Translations under genes and position numbers: made by a program
Assembly: GCA_031555735.1 (NCBI GenBank)
Contig: JAVBUE010000009.1
Coordinates: forward strand, 33,028-97,027
DNA length: 64,000 bases
Origin: JAJDIA01 sp031555735
GTDB taxonomy: Bacteria; Bacteroidota; Bacteroidia; Bacteroidales; Tannerellaceae
Reading direction: 5' to 3'
The notes under the pieces: generated by a model
Databases searched by the model: none
What the model saw: the letters and a program-made list of their open reading frames with translations, nothing else
What the model was told of the DNA's origin: nothing
Shown: in pieces, positions 25,132-33,937 of the stretch
Layout: each line of letters begins with the position of its first letter
Position numbering within the stretch: the stretch's first letter is position 1

Positions 25132-26733
25132 AGGGAAAAACATCTTTTTTTAGGGGATGAAGCTATTGCCCAGGCGGCTATCGACGCCGGTCTTTCGGGC
25201 GTATATGCGTATCCCGGCACCCCATCGACGGAGATCACCGAATATATACAGGCTTCTCCCGTAGCGAAGGAACGGAATATCCACAGCCGTTGGAGCGTGA
25301 ATGAAAAAACAGCTATGGAAACAGCTTTAGGAATGAGTTATGCCGGTAAGCGGACACTCTGCTGTATGAAGCATGTGGGGTTGAATGTGGCTGCCGACTG
25401 CTTTATGAATGCCGCCATGAGCGGTATCCATGGTGGGATGATCATCCTTACCGCCGACGACCCTTCGATGCACTCGTCGCAGAATGAGCAGGATAACCGC
25501 GTGTTTGGTAACTTCGCCATGCTGCCGATGCTCGAACCGTCGAACCAGCAGGAAGCCTACGACATGGTATATGACGGCTTCGAATTGTCCGAAAAACTGG
25601 GTTATCCCATCCTGTTGCGTATCACCACCCGTATGGCGCACTCGCGTTCGGGCGTCGTGACCCGTCCGATGCGGGAACAGAACCCGATGAGCACACCCGA
25701 AGACGGCAACCAACGTTTCATCCTCCTGCCTGCACTGGCACGTAAGCGCTTCAAAACCTTGCTGGCCGCCCAACAGACATTTACCGAAATATCCGAAACA
25801 TCGGGATACAACCAATACTTCGATGCGCCGGACAAGCGCCTGGGTATCATCACCACCGGCATCGCCTTCAATTATCTGTCTGAAAACTATCCTGACGGAT
25901 TCGAACATCCGGTAGTAAAGATCACCCAATATCCGTTGCCGAAAAAGCAGATCGAGCAACTGGTGGCCGAGTGTAAGGAAATACTGGTTCTGGAAGAAGG
26001 TTTTCCGGTAGTGGAAGAGCAGTTGAAAGGTTTCCTGGGGAAAGGCATCACCGTACACGGTCGCTTGGACGGAACCCTCCAGCGGGATGGCGAACTGACG
26101 CCCGACAGTGTGGCAAAGGCAGTAGGCAAACCGGTGCAGAGCTATTACAGCGTACCCGAAATGGTAACACCCCGTCCGCCGGCCTTATGCCAGGGGTGCG
26201 GACACCGCGATATGTACGAAGCGCTGAATGAAGTGCTGCTCGAATACAACGGCGCCGCCAAAGTATTCAGCGACATCGGTTGTTATACCCTGGGAGCTTT
26301 GCCTCCTTTCCGCGCGATCAACAGTTGCATTGATATGGGAGCCTCCATCACCATGGCGAAGGGGGCGGCTGATGGCGGCGTATTCCCCTCGGTGGCAGTG
26401 ATCGGTGACTCTACGTTCACCCACTCGGGCATGACCGGATTATTGGATTGTGTAAATGAAAACAGCCATGTGACCATCATCATCTCAGACAACGAAACCA
26501 CCGGCATGACCGGCGGACAAGACTCTGCCGGAACAGGCCGCCTGCATGCGATCTGTGCCGGTATCGGCGTGGAGCCGGAGCATCTTCGTTCGATCGTTCC
26601 CCTGAAGAAAAATTTTGAGGAAATGAAGCACATGATCCGTGAAGAGATTGAGTATAAAGGAGTATCCGTAATCATCCCCTGCCGCGAATGTATCCAGACA
26701 TTTGCCAGGAAGAAAAAAGCAAGCAAACAATGA
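25132..26733 (+). CDS. iorA: indolepyruvate ferredoxin oxidoreductase alpha subunit (IorA); start codon missing
   Basis: TPP enzyme that oxidises aryl 2-oxoacids to aryl-acetyl-CoA. The frame 25132-26733 reads as IorA: LGDEAIAQAAIDAG, YPGTPSTEITEYIQ, CMKHVGLNVAAD, CQGCGHRDMYEAL, GDIGCYTLGALPP and GDSTFTHSG. Homology begins at about 25150, but the frame is closed by TAA at 25129 and has no ATG, GTG or TTG until GTG 25297, which would delete the conserved N-terminus. Seven T's at 25145-25151 may mark a slip: one base fewer would join a frame starting TTG 25107. The C-terminus ends at PCRECIQTFARKKK, without the two-cluster ferredoxin domain of archaeal IorA. It overlaps iorB by 4 nt. Confidence 0.8.
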   Translation, partial: REKHLFLGDEAIAQAAIDAGLSGVYAYPGTPSTEITEYIQASPVAKERNIHSRWSVNEKTAMETALGMSYAGKRTLCCMKHVGLNVAADCFMNAAMSGIHGGMIILTADDPSMHSSQNEQDNRVFGNFAMLPMLEPSNQQEAYDMVYDGFELSEKLGYPILLRITTRMAHSRSGVVTRPMREQNPMSTPEDGNQRFILLPALARKRFKTLLAAQQTFTEISETSGYNQYFDAPDKRLGIITTGIAFNYLSENYPDGFEHPVVKITQYPLPKKQIEQLVAECKEILVLEEGFPVVEEQLKGFLGKGITVHGRLDGTLQRDGELTPDSVAKAVGKPVQSYYSVPEMVTPRPPALCQGCGHRDMYEALNEVLLEYNGAAKVFSDIGCYTLGALPPFRAINSCIDMGASITMAKGAADGGVFPSVAVIGDSTFTHSGMTGLLDCVNENSHVTIIISDNETTGMTGGQDSAGTGRLHAICAGIGVEPEHLRSIVPLKKNFEEMKHMIREEIEYKGVSVIIPCRECIQTFARKKKASKQ

Positions 26734-27311
26734 AAATAGATATCATTTTATCCGGAGTAGGTGGACAGGGTATCCTGTCTATCGCCACCGTTATCGGCGA
26801 AGCCGCGCTGAAAGAAGGATTGTATATGAAGCAGGCAGAAGTGCACGGCATGAGCCAGCGGGGTGGGGATGTACAGTCCAACCTCCGCCTGTCTGACAAA
26901 CCCGTTGCTTCCGACCTGATCGCGAAGGGACAGGCCGATCTCATCATCTCCCTCGAACCGATGGAGAGCCTGCGTTATCTGCCTTACCTGAAGAAAGACG
27001 GTTGGCTGGTGACTAATTCGGAGCCATTTGTAAATATCCCCAACTATCCCGACATGGAAAAGGTACAGGCCGAACTCGACAAGTTGCCGCATAAGGTCGT
27101 GTTGGATGTGGAAGCCATTGCCAAAGAAGCCGGTTCGGCACGTTCGGCCAATATGGTGATGCTGGGCGCCGCCGCTCCTTTCCTGCAGATCGAATACCAT
27201 AAGCTGGAAGAAGGCATCCGCAGCATCTTCGGACGCAAAGGGGAAGAGATCGTCAACATGAACCTCAAAGCCCTGAAGGCCGGTTACGATATCGCGCAAC
27301 GGATGCAGTAA
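26730..27311 (+). CDS. iorB: indolepyruvate ferredoxin oxidoreductase beta subunit (IorB)
   Basis: A 193-residue gamma/delta-type subunit. The glycine-rich start is IILSGVGGQGILSIATVIG, followed by MKQAEVHGMSQRGGDVQSNLR and LEPMESLRYLPYL. It completes the IorAB enzyme. I chose ATG 26730 because it begins the family sequence and overlaps the iorA stop (ATGA), as in coupled subunit genes; the frame upstream is not homologous. A strong bidirectional terminator follows. Confidence 0.95.
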   Translation: MKIDIILSGVGGQGILSIATVIGEAALKEGLYMKQAEVHGMSQRGGDVQSNLRLSDKPVASDLIAKGQADLIISLEPMESLRYLPYLKKDGWLVTNSEPFVNIPNYPDMEKVQAELDKLPHKVVLDVEAIAKEAGSARSANMVMLGAAAPFLQIEYHKLEEGIRSIFGRKGEEIVNMNLKALKAGYDIAQRMQ

Positions 27312-27342
27312 GCTTTTCGCATTTACACGATCAGTCTGATAT

Positions 27343-27383
27343 AAAAAGAAGAAGGTCTCCGTCATGGAGACCTTCTTCTTTTT
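27343..27383. terminator. bidirectional terminator between iorB and htpG
   Basis: A perfect 18-bp stem, AAAAAGAAGAAGGTCTCC (27343-27360) with its complement at 27366-27383, and a GTCAT loop. The A-run and T-run give U-tracts on both strands. It serves both convergent genes. Confidence 0.92.
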
Positions 27384-27401
27384 ATGTAAACCGGTCGGCG
27401 T

Positions 27402-29456
27402 TTACCCGATCAACTGTACGCTTCGCTTGATGAATTGGCTAAGGGCTTCTCCTTTCAGCATACCGTTGCCAAGCAGGGCGAGGTCGATCAGTTGGCTGAT
27501 CAGGTTGTTGCCCGCGGCGTATTCGGTAAGGATGGATTTGCTTTGTTCACGCAGTTCTTCCAGCTTCTTGTCGGTATTATCCCGGTCTTCTTTTTCGGAG
27601 GCGGAGAGTTCATCTTCTTTCTTCTTGCTCTGCGCTTCGCGGAGATCCGACTGACGGGCTTCCCACCCTTTGATATCAGCCAGGATGGGTTGCAGTTTTT
27701 CGCCACACTGGGCTTCTTCGTCGGTCAAAACCTTTTTCACCAACGGATGGTCGGTGTTCAGTACCAGGTTGTAGCTGTCGGGCAATTCGCCGTAGAACGA
27801 TGCCATACCTCCCTGCATGGCCGACATCTCACGCATGCGGCGCATGTATTCGCCCTGTGTAAGCATCACCGGATTGGTTTTCTCGCCCAAGGCTTCGAAG
27901 GTGACATAGAAGTCAGCTTTCTCCATCTTCGGCATCCGGCATTTGAACATTTCCCGAAGGGCGTTCTGCTGGTTGTCGTCGAGGGTAACGAGGTTCACTT
28001 TCTCTTTCGGGATCAGGTTGTCGGTCGTATCGCTGTCGATCCGGACAAAACGGGTCTTTTCGAGTTTTTGTTCCAGTTGGCCTACGATATGCACATCCAG
28101 TTGACCGTCCATCATCAGCACGCTATAACCTTTGTCTTTGGCGGCATGGATATAGCTGTACTGGTCTTCCTTGCTGTTGGTATAGAGATACACCAGTTGG
28201 CCGTCCTTGTCGGTCTGGTTGTCTTTGATCAATGTCTTGTATTCGTCGAGGGTGAAGTACTTGCCGTCCACATCCTTTAATAAGGCGAACTTGGTGGCGC
28301 GGTCGTAAAACTTCTCGTCGGTCAGCATACCGTATTGGATAAACAGTTTGAGGCTGTCCCATTTCTCTTCAAACTGCGGACGGTCGTTTTTGAAGATTTC
28401 TTCCAGCCGGTCGGCTACCTTCTTGGTGATATGGTTGGATATCTTCTTCACGTTCTGGTCGCTTTGCAAGTACGAACGGGAAACGTTCAGCGGGATATCC
28501 GGCGAATCCAGTACGCCATGCAGCAGCGTAAGGAATTCGGGCACGATACCTTCCACGGAATCGGTCACGAAAACCTGGTTGCAATACAACTGAATCTTGT
28601 TGCGGTGCATGTCGATGTTGCTCTTGATGCGCGGGAAGTAAAGGATACCGGTGAGGTTGAACGGATAATCCACATTCAGGTGGATCCAGAACAAGGGTTC
28701 TTCCGACATGGGATAGAGGTCGCGGTAGAACTTCTTGTAGTCTTCTTCGGTCATATCCGCCGGTTTGCGTACCCAGGCGGGGGTTGTATCATTCACGATG
28801 TTATCGTCGGCCGTATCCACATATTTGCCGTCTTTCCATTCCTGTTTCTTACCGAAAGCAATGGGAATCGGGAGGAAGCGGCAGTATTTGGTCAGCAGGC
28901 CGTTGATCTTTTCCTTGTTCAGGAAGTCTTTGTTGTCATCGTCGATATAGAGGATGATATCGGTCCCTCGATCTGCCTTTTCCGTTTCTTCCAGCGAATA
29001 TTCGGGATTGCCTTCACAGCTCCATTTCATAGGCACGGCGCCTTCTTTATACGAGCGGGTAACGATCTCCACCCGTTTGGCCACCATAAAGGAAGAATAG
29101 AAACCGAGACCAAAGTGGCCGATGATCGAAGCAGCATCGTTCTTATATTTTTCTACAAACTCTTCGGCACCGGAGAACGCAATCTGGTTGATGTATTTGT
29201 CGATTTCTTCTGCCGTCATACCGATACCCCGGTCGCTGATGGTGATCTTTTTGTCGTCGAACGATACACGGATCGTCAGGTCGCCCATCTCGCCCTTGAA
29301 CTCACCGACGGAAGAAAGTGTTTTCAGTTTTTGCGTGGCATCCACGGCATTGGATACCAACTCACGCAGGAAGATCTCATGGTCACTGTACAGGAATTTT
29401 TTGATGATGGGGAATATATTCTCACTCGTTACCCCAATGTTTCCTTGTTTGCTCAT
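27402..29456 (-). CDS. htpG: molecular chaperone HtpG (Hsp90)
   Basis: Cytosolic ATP-dependent dimeric chaperone. The 684-residue protein has the N-terminal GHKL ATPase: LRELVSNAVDA (conserved E and N), SDRGIGMTAEEI (D-G motif) and GHFGLGFYSSFMV. The middle domain includes FFxWIHLNVDYPFNLTGILYFP and SRSYLQSDQNVKKI. A charged linker precedes the C-terminal dimerisation domain. There is no EEVD, as expected in bacteria. Length is normal for Bacteroidetes. It is monocistronic. I found no convincing -7 box upstream. Confidence 0.97.
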   Translation of the reverse strand: MSKQGNIGVTSENIFPIIKKFLYSDHEIFLRELVSNAVDATQKLKTLSSVGEFKGEMGDLTIRVSFDDKKITISDRGIGMTAEEIDKYINQIAFSGAEEFVEKYKNDAASIIGHFGLGFYSSFMVAKRVEIVTRSYKEGAVPMKWSCEGNPEYSLEETEKADRGTDIILYIDDDNKDFLNKEKINGLLTKYCRFLPIPIAFGKKQEWKDGKYVDTADDNIVNDTTPAWVRKPADMTEEDYKKFYRDLYPMSEEPLFWIHLNVDYPFNLTGILYFPRIKSNIDMHRNKIQLYCNQVFVTDSVEGIVPEFLTLLHGVLDSPDIPLNVSRSYLQSDQNVKKISNHITKKVADRLEEIFKNDRPQFEEKWDSLKLFIQYGMLTDEKFYDRATKFALLKDVDGKYFTLDEYKTLIKDNQTDKDGQLVYLYTNSKEDQYSYIHAAKDKGYSVLMMDGQLDVHIVGQLEQKLEKTRFVRIDSDTTDNLIPKEKVNLVTLDDNQQNALREMFKCRMPKMEKADFYVTFEALGEKTNPVMLTQGEYMRRMREMSAMQGGMASFYGELPDSYNLVLNTDHPLVKKVLTDEEAQCGEKLQPILADIKGWEARQSDLREAQSKKKEDELSASEKEDRDNTDKKLEELREQSKSILTEYAAGNNLISQLIDLALLGNGMLKGEALSQFIKRSVQLIG

Positions 29457-29670
29457 AATCCAAATCTGTTTTATCTTGTTTATATACTATTGATATGTTT
29501 GATCATCGAATCCTTTTACCAATTATCAAAACAAGTGCCAAAGGGAACGTTTGGAAGTCAAAAAAGCAGATAATGTGACATTATTGCAGATAATTCAGCT
29601 ATGATTGTCATCCGCGGTATGTGCTAAACAACTTTTTCCCTACATTTATACCCGCAAACAACAACAAAAG

Positions 29671-31959
29671 ATGGCTGAATTACATCCGTTCATTATCGAT
29701 CTGGCGCTTATCCTGATAACAGCCGGGATCGCTACACTTCTTTTTAAATGGCTGAAACAGCCAGTCGTGCTTGGTTATATTGTTGCCGGTGTCATTGCCG
29801 GTCCCTTTGTGCCTTGGATACCAACGGTTACTGAAATGGCCAATGTCGAGATTTGGGCGGAGATCGGTGTGATATTCCTGCTGTTCGCATTAGGACTGGA
29901 GTTCAGTTTTAAAAAATTGATGGATGTAGGCGGCACCGCATCGCTGGCTACATTAATTAATATGGTGTCGATGATCCTGGTGGGGTATATCATCGGACGG
30001 GTGTTGCATTGGTCGCATATGGACAGCCTCTTCCTGGGTGGTATGTTATCTATGTCGTCCACCACAATCATTATCAAAGCCTTCAACGATATGGGATTAC
30101 AGAAGCAGCGCTTTGCCAACATTGTTTTTGGGATGCTGATCGTGGAAGATCTGGCCGCGATCCTGATGATGGTGTTGCTCTCCACCGTGGCGGTTAGCAA
30201 AACGATCGAAGGGATGGAACTGTTAGGCAGTATGTTCCGCTTGGTATTCTTTGTCTTAGTTTGGTTTATTGTCGGTATTTATTTGGTACCAACCCTGTTG
30301 AAGAAACTGAAGAAGTATCTGAATGACGAAACGCTTGTGATCATTGCCGTCGGGCTTTGCCTGGGGATGGTATTATTTGCTTATAAGGTAGGATTCTCTG
30401 CTGCGCTGGGCGCTTTCATCATGGGATCTATCCTGGCTGAAACGGTACGCGCCAAACAGATCGCCCATCTGATCGGACCGATCAAGAATTTGTTCGGAGC
30501 GATCTTCTTCGTCTCCGTAGGTATGATGCTGAACCCGCAGATCATTGCCGACAAGTATGGACTGATCATTGTCTTTACGCTGACCGTATTGATTGGACGG
30601 GTGATCTTTGCCACGATCGGTGTACTGGCATCCGGCGAAGGCTTAAAGGTCGCTTTGCAATCAGGCTTTAGTCTGACGCAGATCGGAGAGTTCTCTTTTA
30701 TCATCGCCACGCTCGGAACCAGCCTGGGAGTGCTTAGTGCTGATTTGTATCCGATCATCGTAGCCGTTTCGATCGTTACAACCTTTATCACACCCTATTG
30801 TATCCGTCTCTCCGTGCCGGTCTATGATGCGATAGAGAAACGCCTTCCGGAGAAATGGAGCATTCTGATCGATGGTTATGCCTCTTCCAACCTAAAAGTG
30901 GTAAACCGGCAAAACGACTGGAATCAGCTATTGAAAAGTATTCTTCAATTGATGGCTGTCTATACAACGATCGCATTGGCGGTGGTCTTTCTGTGCGAAC
31001 AATTTGTCACCCCTTTTATCACCGGGTATGTGCATGGCGTCTGGGGAAAGATCATTGCAGCTTCGGTGGCTTTGCTGCTGATGGCCCCGTTCCTACGGGC
31101 TATTATGATGAAAAAGAACCGTTCTACAGCATTCCGGAACCTCTGGGAAGATAGTCATTTCAACCGGGGGATGTTGATTTCACTGATCGTGTTACGTATC
31201 ATCGTATGTGTCGTGTTGGTGATGATGGTATTGGTGCCTTTATTCCCACGTGCTACCTTATTAATGATCTTTGTGTCCATCGCCTTCATCTCAGTTATTA
31301 TCTTTCTGCGTGCATTCAAACAACAATCGAAGCGGATGGAAGCACAGTTCCTCGAAAACCTGCACGACCGTCAACGGGCTGATGAACACAAAGCAGCCAT
31401 TCATCCAACCGTAGCCCATACATTACTTGGTAAAGATATCCATCTGGAAGAAATAGAGGTATCCCCATTATCGGCAAATGTCGGCAAAACCATTGGTGAA
31501 CTGAAGTTGCGGGAACAAATGGGATTACATGTTGTTACCATCATCCGGGGAAACCGAAAAATCAATATACCTGATGCCAACGAACGCGTATTCCCCTACG
31601 ACCGGCTGGTGGTAGCGGGAGCCGACGGAAACATCCAATGCATGACGCGGATGATCGAAGACAGCCGGCAAAAGCTGGAAACGGAAGAAGAACTGCACCA
31701 CCATATCATGCTCGCGCAGTATGTGCTGGAACCCGACTGCCCGATGGCTGGCAGGAACCTGCGTGAACTGGATATCCAACGCAGAACCGAATGTATGATC
31801 ATCGCCATCGAACGAAACGAGGAGACACTGAACCGTATCTCCTCGTCGCTCACCCTGCAGGAAGGTGATGTGTTATTACTTGCCGGTGAAAAAGACAAAC
31901 TGGACGTCTTTGAATCAACCATGTACGGATGCCTTACACCGCTGGGGACACCGGCTTGA
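29671..31959 (+). CDS. CPA2 cation:proton antiporter with two TrkA-C domains (Kef-like)
   Basis: A 762-residue membrane protein. Residues 5-400 form the Na+/H+ exchanger fold with about 12 helices (GYIVAGVIAGPFVPWIP, FALGLEFSFKKL, LSMSSTTIIIKAF, AALGAFIMGSILAET). A second hydrophobic block lies at about 440-560. Two TrkA-C-like cytosolic domains follow, with VGKTIGELKLREQMGLHVV and MAGRNLRELDIQRRTECMI. There is no TrkA-N Rossmann domain, unlike KefB/C. The likely role is K+ or Na+/H+ exchange gated by a nucleotide. I chose ATG 29671 by homology. It converges with panB, with 5 nt between stops. Confidence 0.9.
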   Translation: MAELHPFIIDLALILITAGIATLLFKWLKQPVVLGYIVAGVIAGPFVPWIPTVTEMANVEIWAEIGVIFLLFALGLEFSFKKLMDVGGTASLATLINMVSMILVGYIIGRVLHWSHMDSLFLGGMLSMSSTTIIIKAFNDMGLQKQRFANIVFGMLIVEDLAAILMMVLLSTVAVSKTIEGMELLGSMFRLVFFVLVWFIVGIYLVPTLLKKLKKYLNDETLVIIAVGLCLGMVLFAYKVGFSAALGAFIMGSILAETVRAKQIAHLIGPIKNLFGAIFFVSVGMMLNPQIIADKYGLIIVFTLTVLIGRVIFATIGVLASGEGLKVALQSGFSLTQIGEFSFIIATLGTSLGVLSADLYPIIVAVSIVTTFITPYCIRLSVPVYDAIEKRLPEKWSILIDGYASSNLKVVNRQNDWNQLLKSILQLMAVYTTIALAVVFLCEQFVTPFITGYVHGVWGKIIAASVALLLMAPFLRAIMMKKNRSTAFRNLWEDSHFNRGMLISLIVLRIIVCVVLVMMVLVPLFPRATLLMIFVSIAFISVIIFLRAFKQQSKRMEAQFLENLHDRQRADEHKAAIHPTVAHTLLGKDIHLEEIEVSPLSANVGKTIGELKLREQMGLHVVTIIRGNRKINIPDANERVFPYDRLVVAGADGNIQCMTRMIEDSRQKLETEEELHHHIMLAQYVLEPDCPMAGRNLRELDIQRRTECMIIAIERNEETLNRISSSLTLQEGDVLLLAGEKDKLDVFESTMYGCLTPLGTPA

Positions 31960-31964
31960 AGTGT

Positions 31965-32789
31965 TCAATACTGCTCCTTCTCGTTCGGGAAGTCCTGGGT
32001 CTTTACATCTTCTATATATGCCTGAACGGCGTGGGTGATGACTTCTTCCAGGTTGGCATACCGGCGGAGGAAGCGGGGAGAGAAGCCTTGGGTGAGTCCC
32101 AGCATGTCGTGCATCACCAATACCTGTCCGTCCACACCGCCACCGGCGCCGATGCCGATCACGGGAATCGCTATTTCAGCAGCCACCTGCGTGGCTAATG
32201 CGGCCGGTATTTTTTCCAGAACCACCCCAAAACAACCTACTTCTTCCAGCATGTGGGCGTCTGATAACAGTTTGGCTGCTTCTGCCTCTTCTTTGGCGCG
32301 AACGGTATAGGTGCCGAATTTATTGATCGATTGGGGCGTCAATCCCAGGTGTCCCATAACGGGGATCCCGGCCGTAAGGATACGTTCGATGGATTCTTTG
32401 ATTTCTATGCCCCCTTCCAGCTTGATACAGTCGGCATGGGTTTCTTTCATTACACGGATCGCTGATTTCAATGCTTCTTTGGAGTTTCCCTGGTAGGTGC
32501 CGAACGGCAGATCCACAACAACCAACGCCCTTTGTACGGCTTTCATCACCGACTTGCCGTGATAGATCATGTGATCGAGGGTGATCGGAAGAGTGGTGAC
32601 GTTTCCTGCCATGACATTAGACGCCGAATCACCTACCAGTATCACGTCCATACCCGCTTCATCGATAAGCTTTGCCATCGAATAATCATACGCAGTAAGC
32701 ATGGAAATCTTTTCACCTCGTTGTTTCATTTCCATCAGGCGATGGGTGGTCACCTTTCTGTTTTCTAAATCCCTTTTTGCAACTGACAT
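31965..32789 (-). CDS. panB: 3-methyl-2-oxobutanoate hydroxymethyltransferase (PanB)
   Basis: Converts 2-oxoisovalerate and methylene-tetrahydrofolate to ketopantoate in pantothenate/CoA synthesis. The 274-residue product has KISMLTAYDYSMAKLIDEAG, VGDSASNVMAGN (Mg site), VVDLPFGTYQ, KLEGGIE, GHLGLTPQS and PVIGIGAGGGVDGQVLV. I chose ATG 32789 as the family start. A TACCTTTG box is at 32817-32824. The gene is divergent from the his operon. Confidence 0.97.
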   Translation of the reverse strand: MSVAKRDLENRKVTTHRLMEMKQRGEKISMLTAYDYSMAKLIDEAGMDVILVGDSASNVMAGNVTTLPITLDHMIYHGKSVMKAVQRALVVVDLPFGTYQGNSKEALKSAIRVMKETHADCIKLEGGIEIKESIERILTAGIPVMGHLGLTPQSINKFGTYTVRAKEEAEAAKLLSDAHMLEEVGCFGVVLEKIPAALATQVAAEIAIPVIGIGAGGGVDGQVLVMHDMLGLTQGFSPRFLRRYANLEEVITHAVQAYIEDVKTQDFPNEKEQY

Positions 32790-32816
32790 ACACTTATTGT
32801 TTATGTTTTGAGTGGT

Positions 32817-32824
32817 CAAAGGTA
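32817..32824 (-). promoter_or_regulatory. -7 box of panB
   Basis: TACCTTTG on the minus strand, 27 nt before the chosen panB ATG. Confidence 0.5.
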
Positions 32825-32863
32825 AGGATTAATATGATTTTAGGTAAAAAGGTGTCAGAAAAA

Positions 32864-32893
32864 TTGGTGTAATAAATAAATCGTGTAACTTTG
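32864..32893 (+). promoter_or_regulatory. promoter of the his operon
   Basis: TTGG (from 32864) then TAACTTTG (32886-32893), with 19 nt between TTG and the -7 box. This fits the Bacteroidota promoter pattern. Transcription would start about 15 nt before the his leader ATG. Confidence 0.7.
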
Positions 32894-32914
32894 CGTCCGT
32901 AAAATAAAGAAAAG

Positions 32915-32962
32915 ATGTCAAAAAGTGCTTCACATCATCACCATCATTACTTCGGGCGATAG
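32915..32962 (+). CDS. hisL: his operon leader peptide (15 aa, five consecutive His)
   Basis: The frame reads MSKSASHHHHHYFGR and stops with TAG. Five consecutive His codons (CAT CAT CAC CAT CAT, 32933-32947) in a 15-residue peptide, just after the promoter and before an intrinsic terminator and hisG, are diagnostic of his attenuation. The mechanism is inferred from the known his leaders of enterobacteria: stalling on His codons when charged tRNA-His is scarce would allow hisG read-through. Confidence 0.9.
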   Translation: MSKSASHHHHHYFGR

Positions 32963-33003
32963 TTCGGTGGGCTGGAGATATGTGATGTATCCTGTGAATA
33001 TAT

Positions 33004-33040
33004 AAAAGGCTTGCCGTATTGCGGTGAGCCTTTTGTTTTT
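33004..33040 (+). terminator. his operon attenuator (intrinsic terminator before hisG)
   Basis: AAAAGGCTTGCCG (33004-33016) pairs with CGGTGAGCCTTTT (33022-33034), 13 bp with two central G-U pairs, and is followed by GTTTTTC. It lies 41 nt after the leader peptide stop and 45 nt before the hisG ATG. Confidence 0.88.
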
Positions 33041-33085
33041 CAACCGGGTCAGCAGACAATTAAACTTAAAAAAAGAAGTATAGTT

Positions 33086-33937
33086 ATGTTACGAATTGCG
33101 GTACAATCGAAAGGGCGTTTATATGATGAGACCATGTTGTTGCTCGAAGAAGCAGGAATCAAACTGAACCGGGGAAAGCGGATACTGTTGCTTTCAGCCA
33201 AAGGGTTTCCGGTGGAGCTCCTGTTCCTGCGCGACGATGATATCCCCGAATCCGTGGCTCACGGTGTGGCGGATGTCGGTATAGTAGGAGAGAACGAGTA
33301 TGTGGAGAAAGGGCAGAAAGCACGGCTGGTAAAACGGCTGGGTTTCAGTAAATGCCGCCTTTCACTGGCGATCCCCAAAGCAGCCGAATACAAGGATATA
33401 AGCTGGTTCGAAGGGAAAACGATCGCCACATCCTATCCTGTGATCCTCTCAGACTACCTCGCAAGCAAGGGCGTAAAAGCGGGCATGCATGTGATCAGCG
33501 GTTCGGTGGAGATCGCCCCCGCTATCGGACTGGCGGATGCAATCTTCGACATCGTCAGCTCAGGCAGCACGCTGGTCAGCAACCTGCTGAAGGAAGTGGA
33601 ACTGGTACTTCCCTGTGAAGCGCTTTTGATCGCCAACCATCAGTTGACCGCCGATAAACAGGAAATTTTAGACGAATTACTCTTTCGTTTTGATGCAATC
33701 CAGGCTGCAGAAGGGAAAAAATACGTACTTTTGAATGCCCCGAAGGAGAAACTGCCGGAAATCATTGAAATATTACCGGGGATGAAGAGCCCGACAGTGA
33801 CCCCGTTGGCCGACGACAAATGGGTTTCCGTACAATCAGTTATCGCGGAGAGCCATTTCTGGGAGATCATCGGCAAATTGAAATCACTCGGAGCAGAAGG
33901 TATTTTGGTAATACCCATCGAGAAAATGATTGTTTAA
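33086..33937 (+). CDS. hisG: ATP phosphoribosyltransferase (HisG, long form)
   Basis: First enzyme of histidine synthesis; joins ATP and PRPP. The 283-residue length is that of the long HisG, which carries a C-terminal ACT-like regulatory domain for histidine feedback. Motifs: LRIAVQSKGRLYDETM, GVADVGIVGENEYVE, and the PRPP loop DIVSSGSTLVSNLL; the C-terminus PGMKSPTVTPLA...SVQSVI is the regulatory domain. It is the first structural gene after the attenuator; hisD follows with no spacer. Confidence 0.97.
   Translation: MLRIAVQSKGRLYDETMLLLEEAGIKLNRGKRILLLSAKGFPVELLFLRDDDIPESVAHGVADVGIVGENEYVEKGQKARLVKRLGFSKCRLSLAIPKAAEYKDISWFEGKTIATSYPVILSDYLASKGVKAGMHVISGSVEIAPAIGLADAIFDIVSSGSTLVSNLLKEVELVLPCEALLIANHQLTADKQEILDELLFRFDAIQAAEGKKYVLLNAPKEKLPEIIEILPGMKSPTVTPLADDKWVSVQSVIAESHFWEIIGKLKSLGAEGILVIPIEKMIV

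Noticed and set aside
28335..29573. 412-codon plus-strand frame opposite htpG
   Set aside because: Antisense shadow; the htpG product on the minus strand is complete and canonical.
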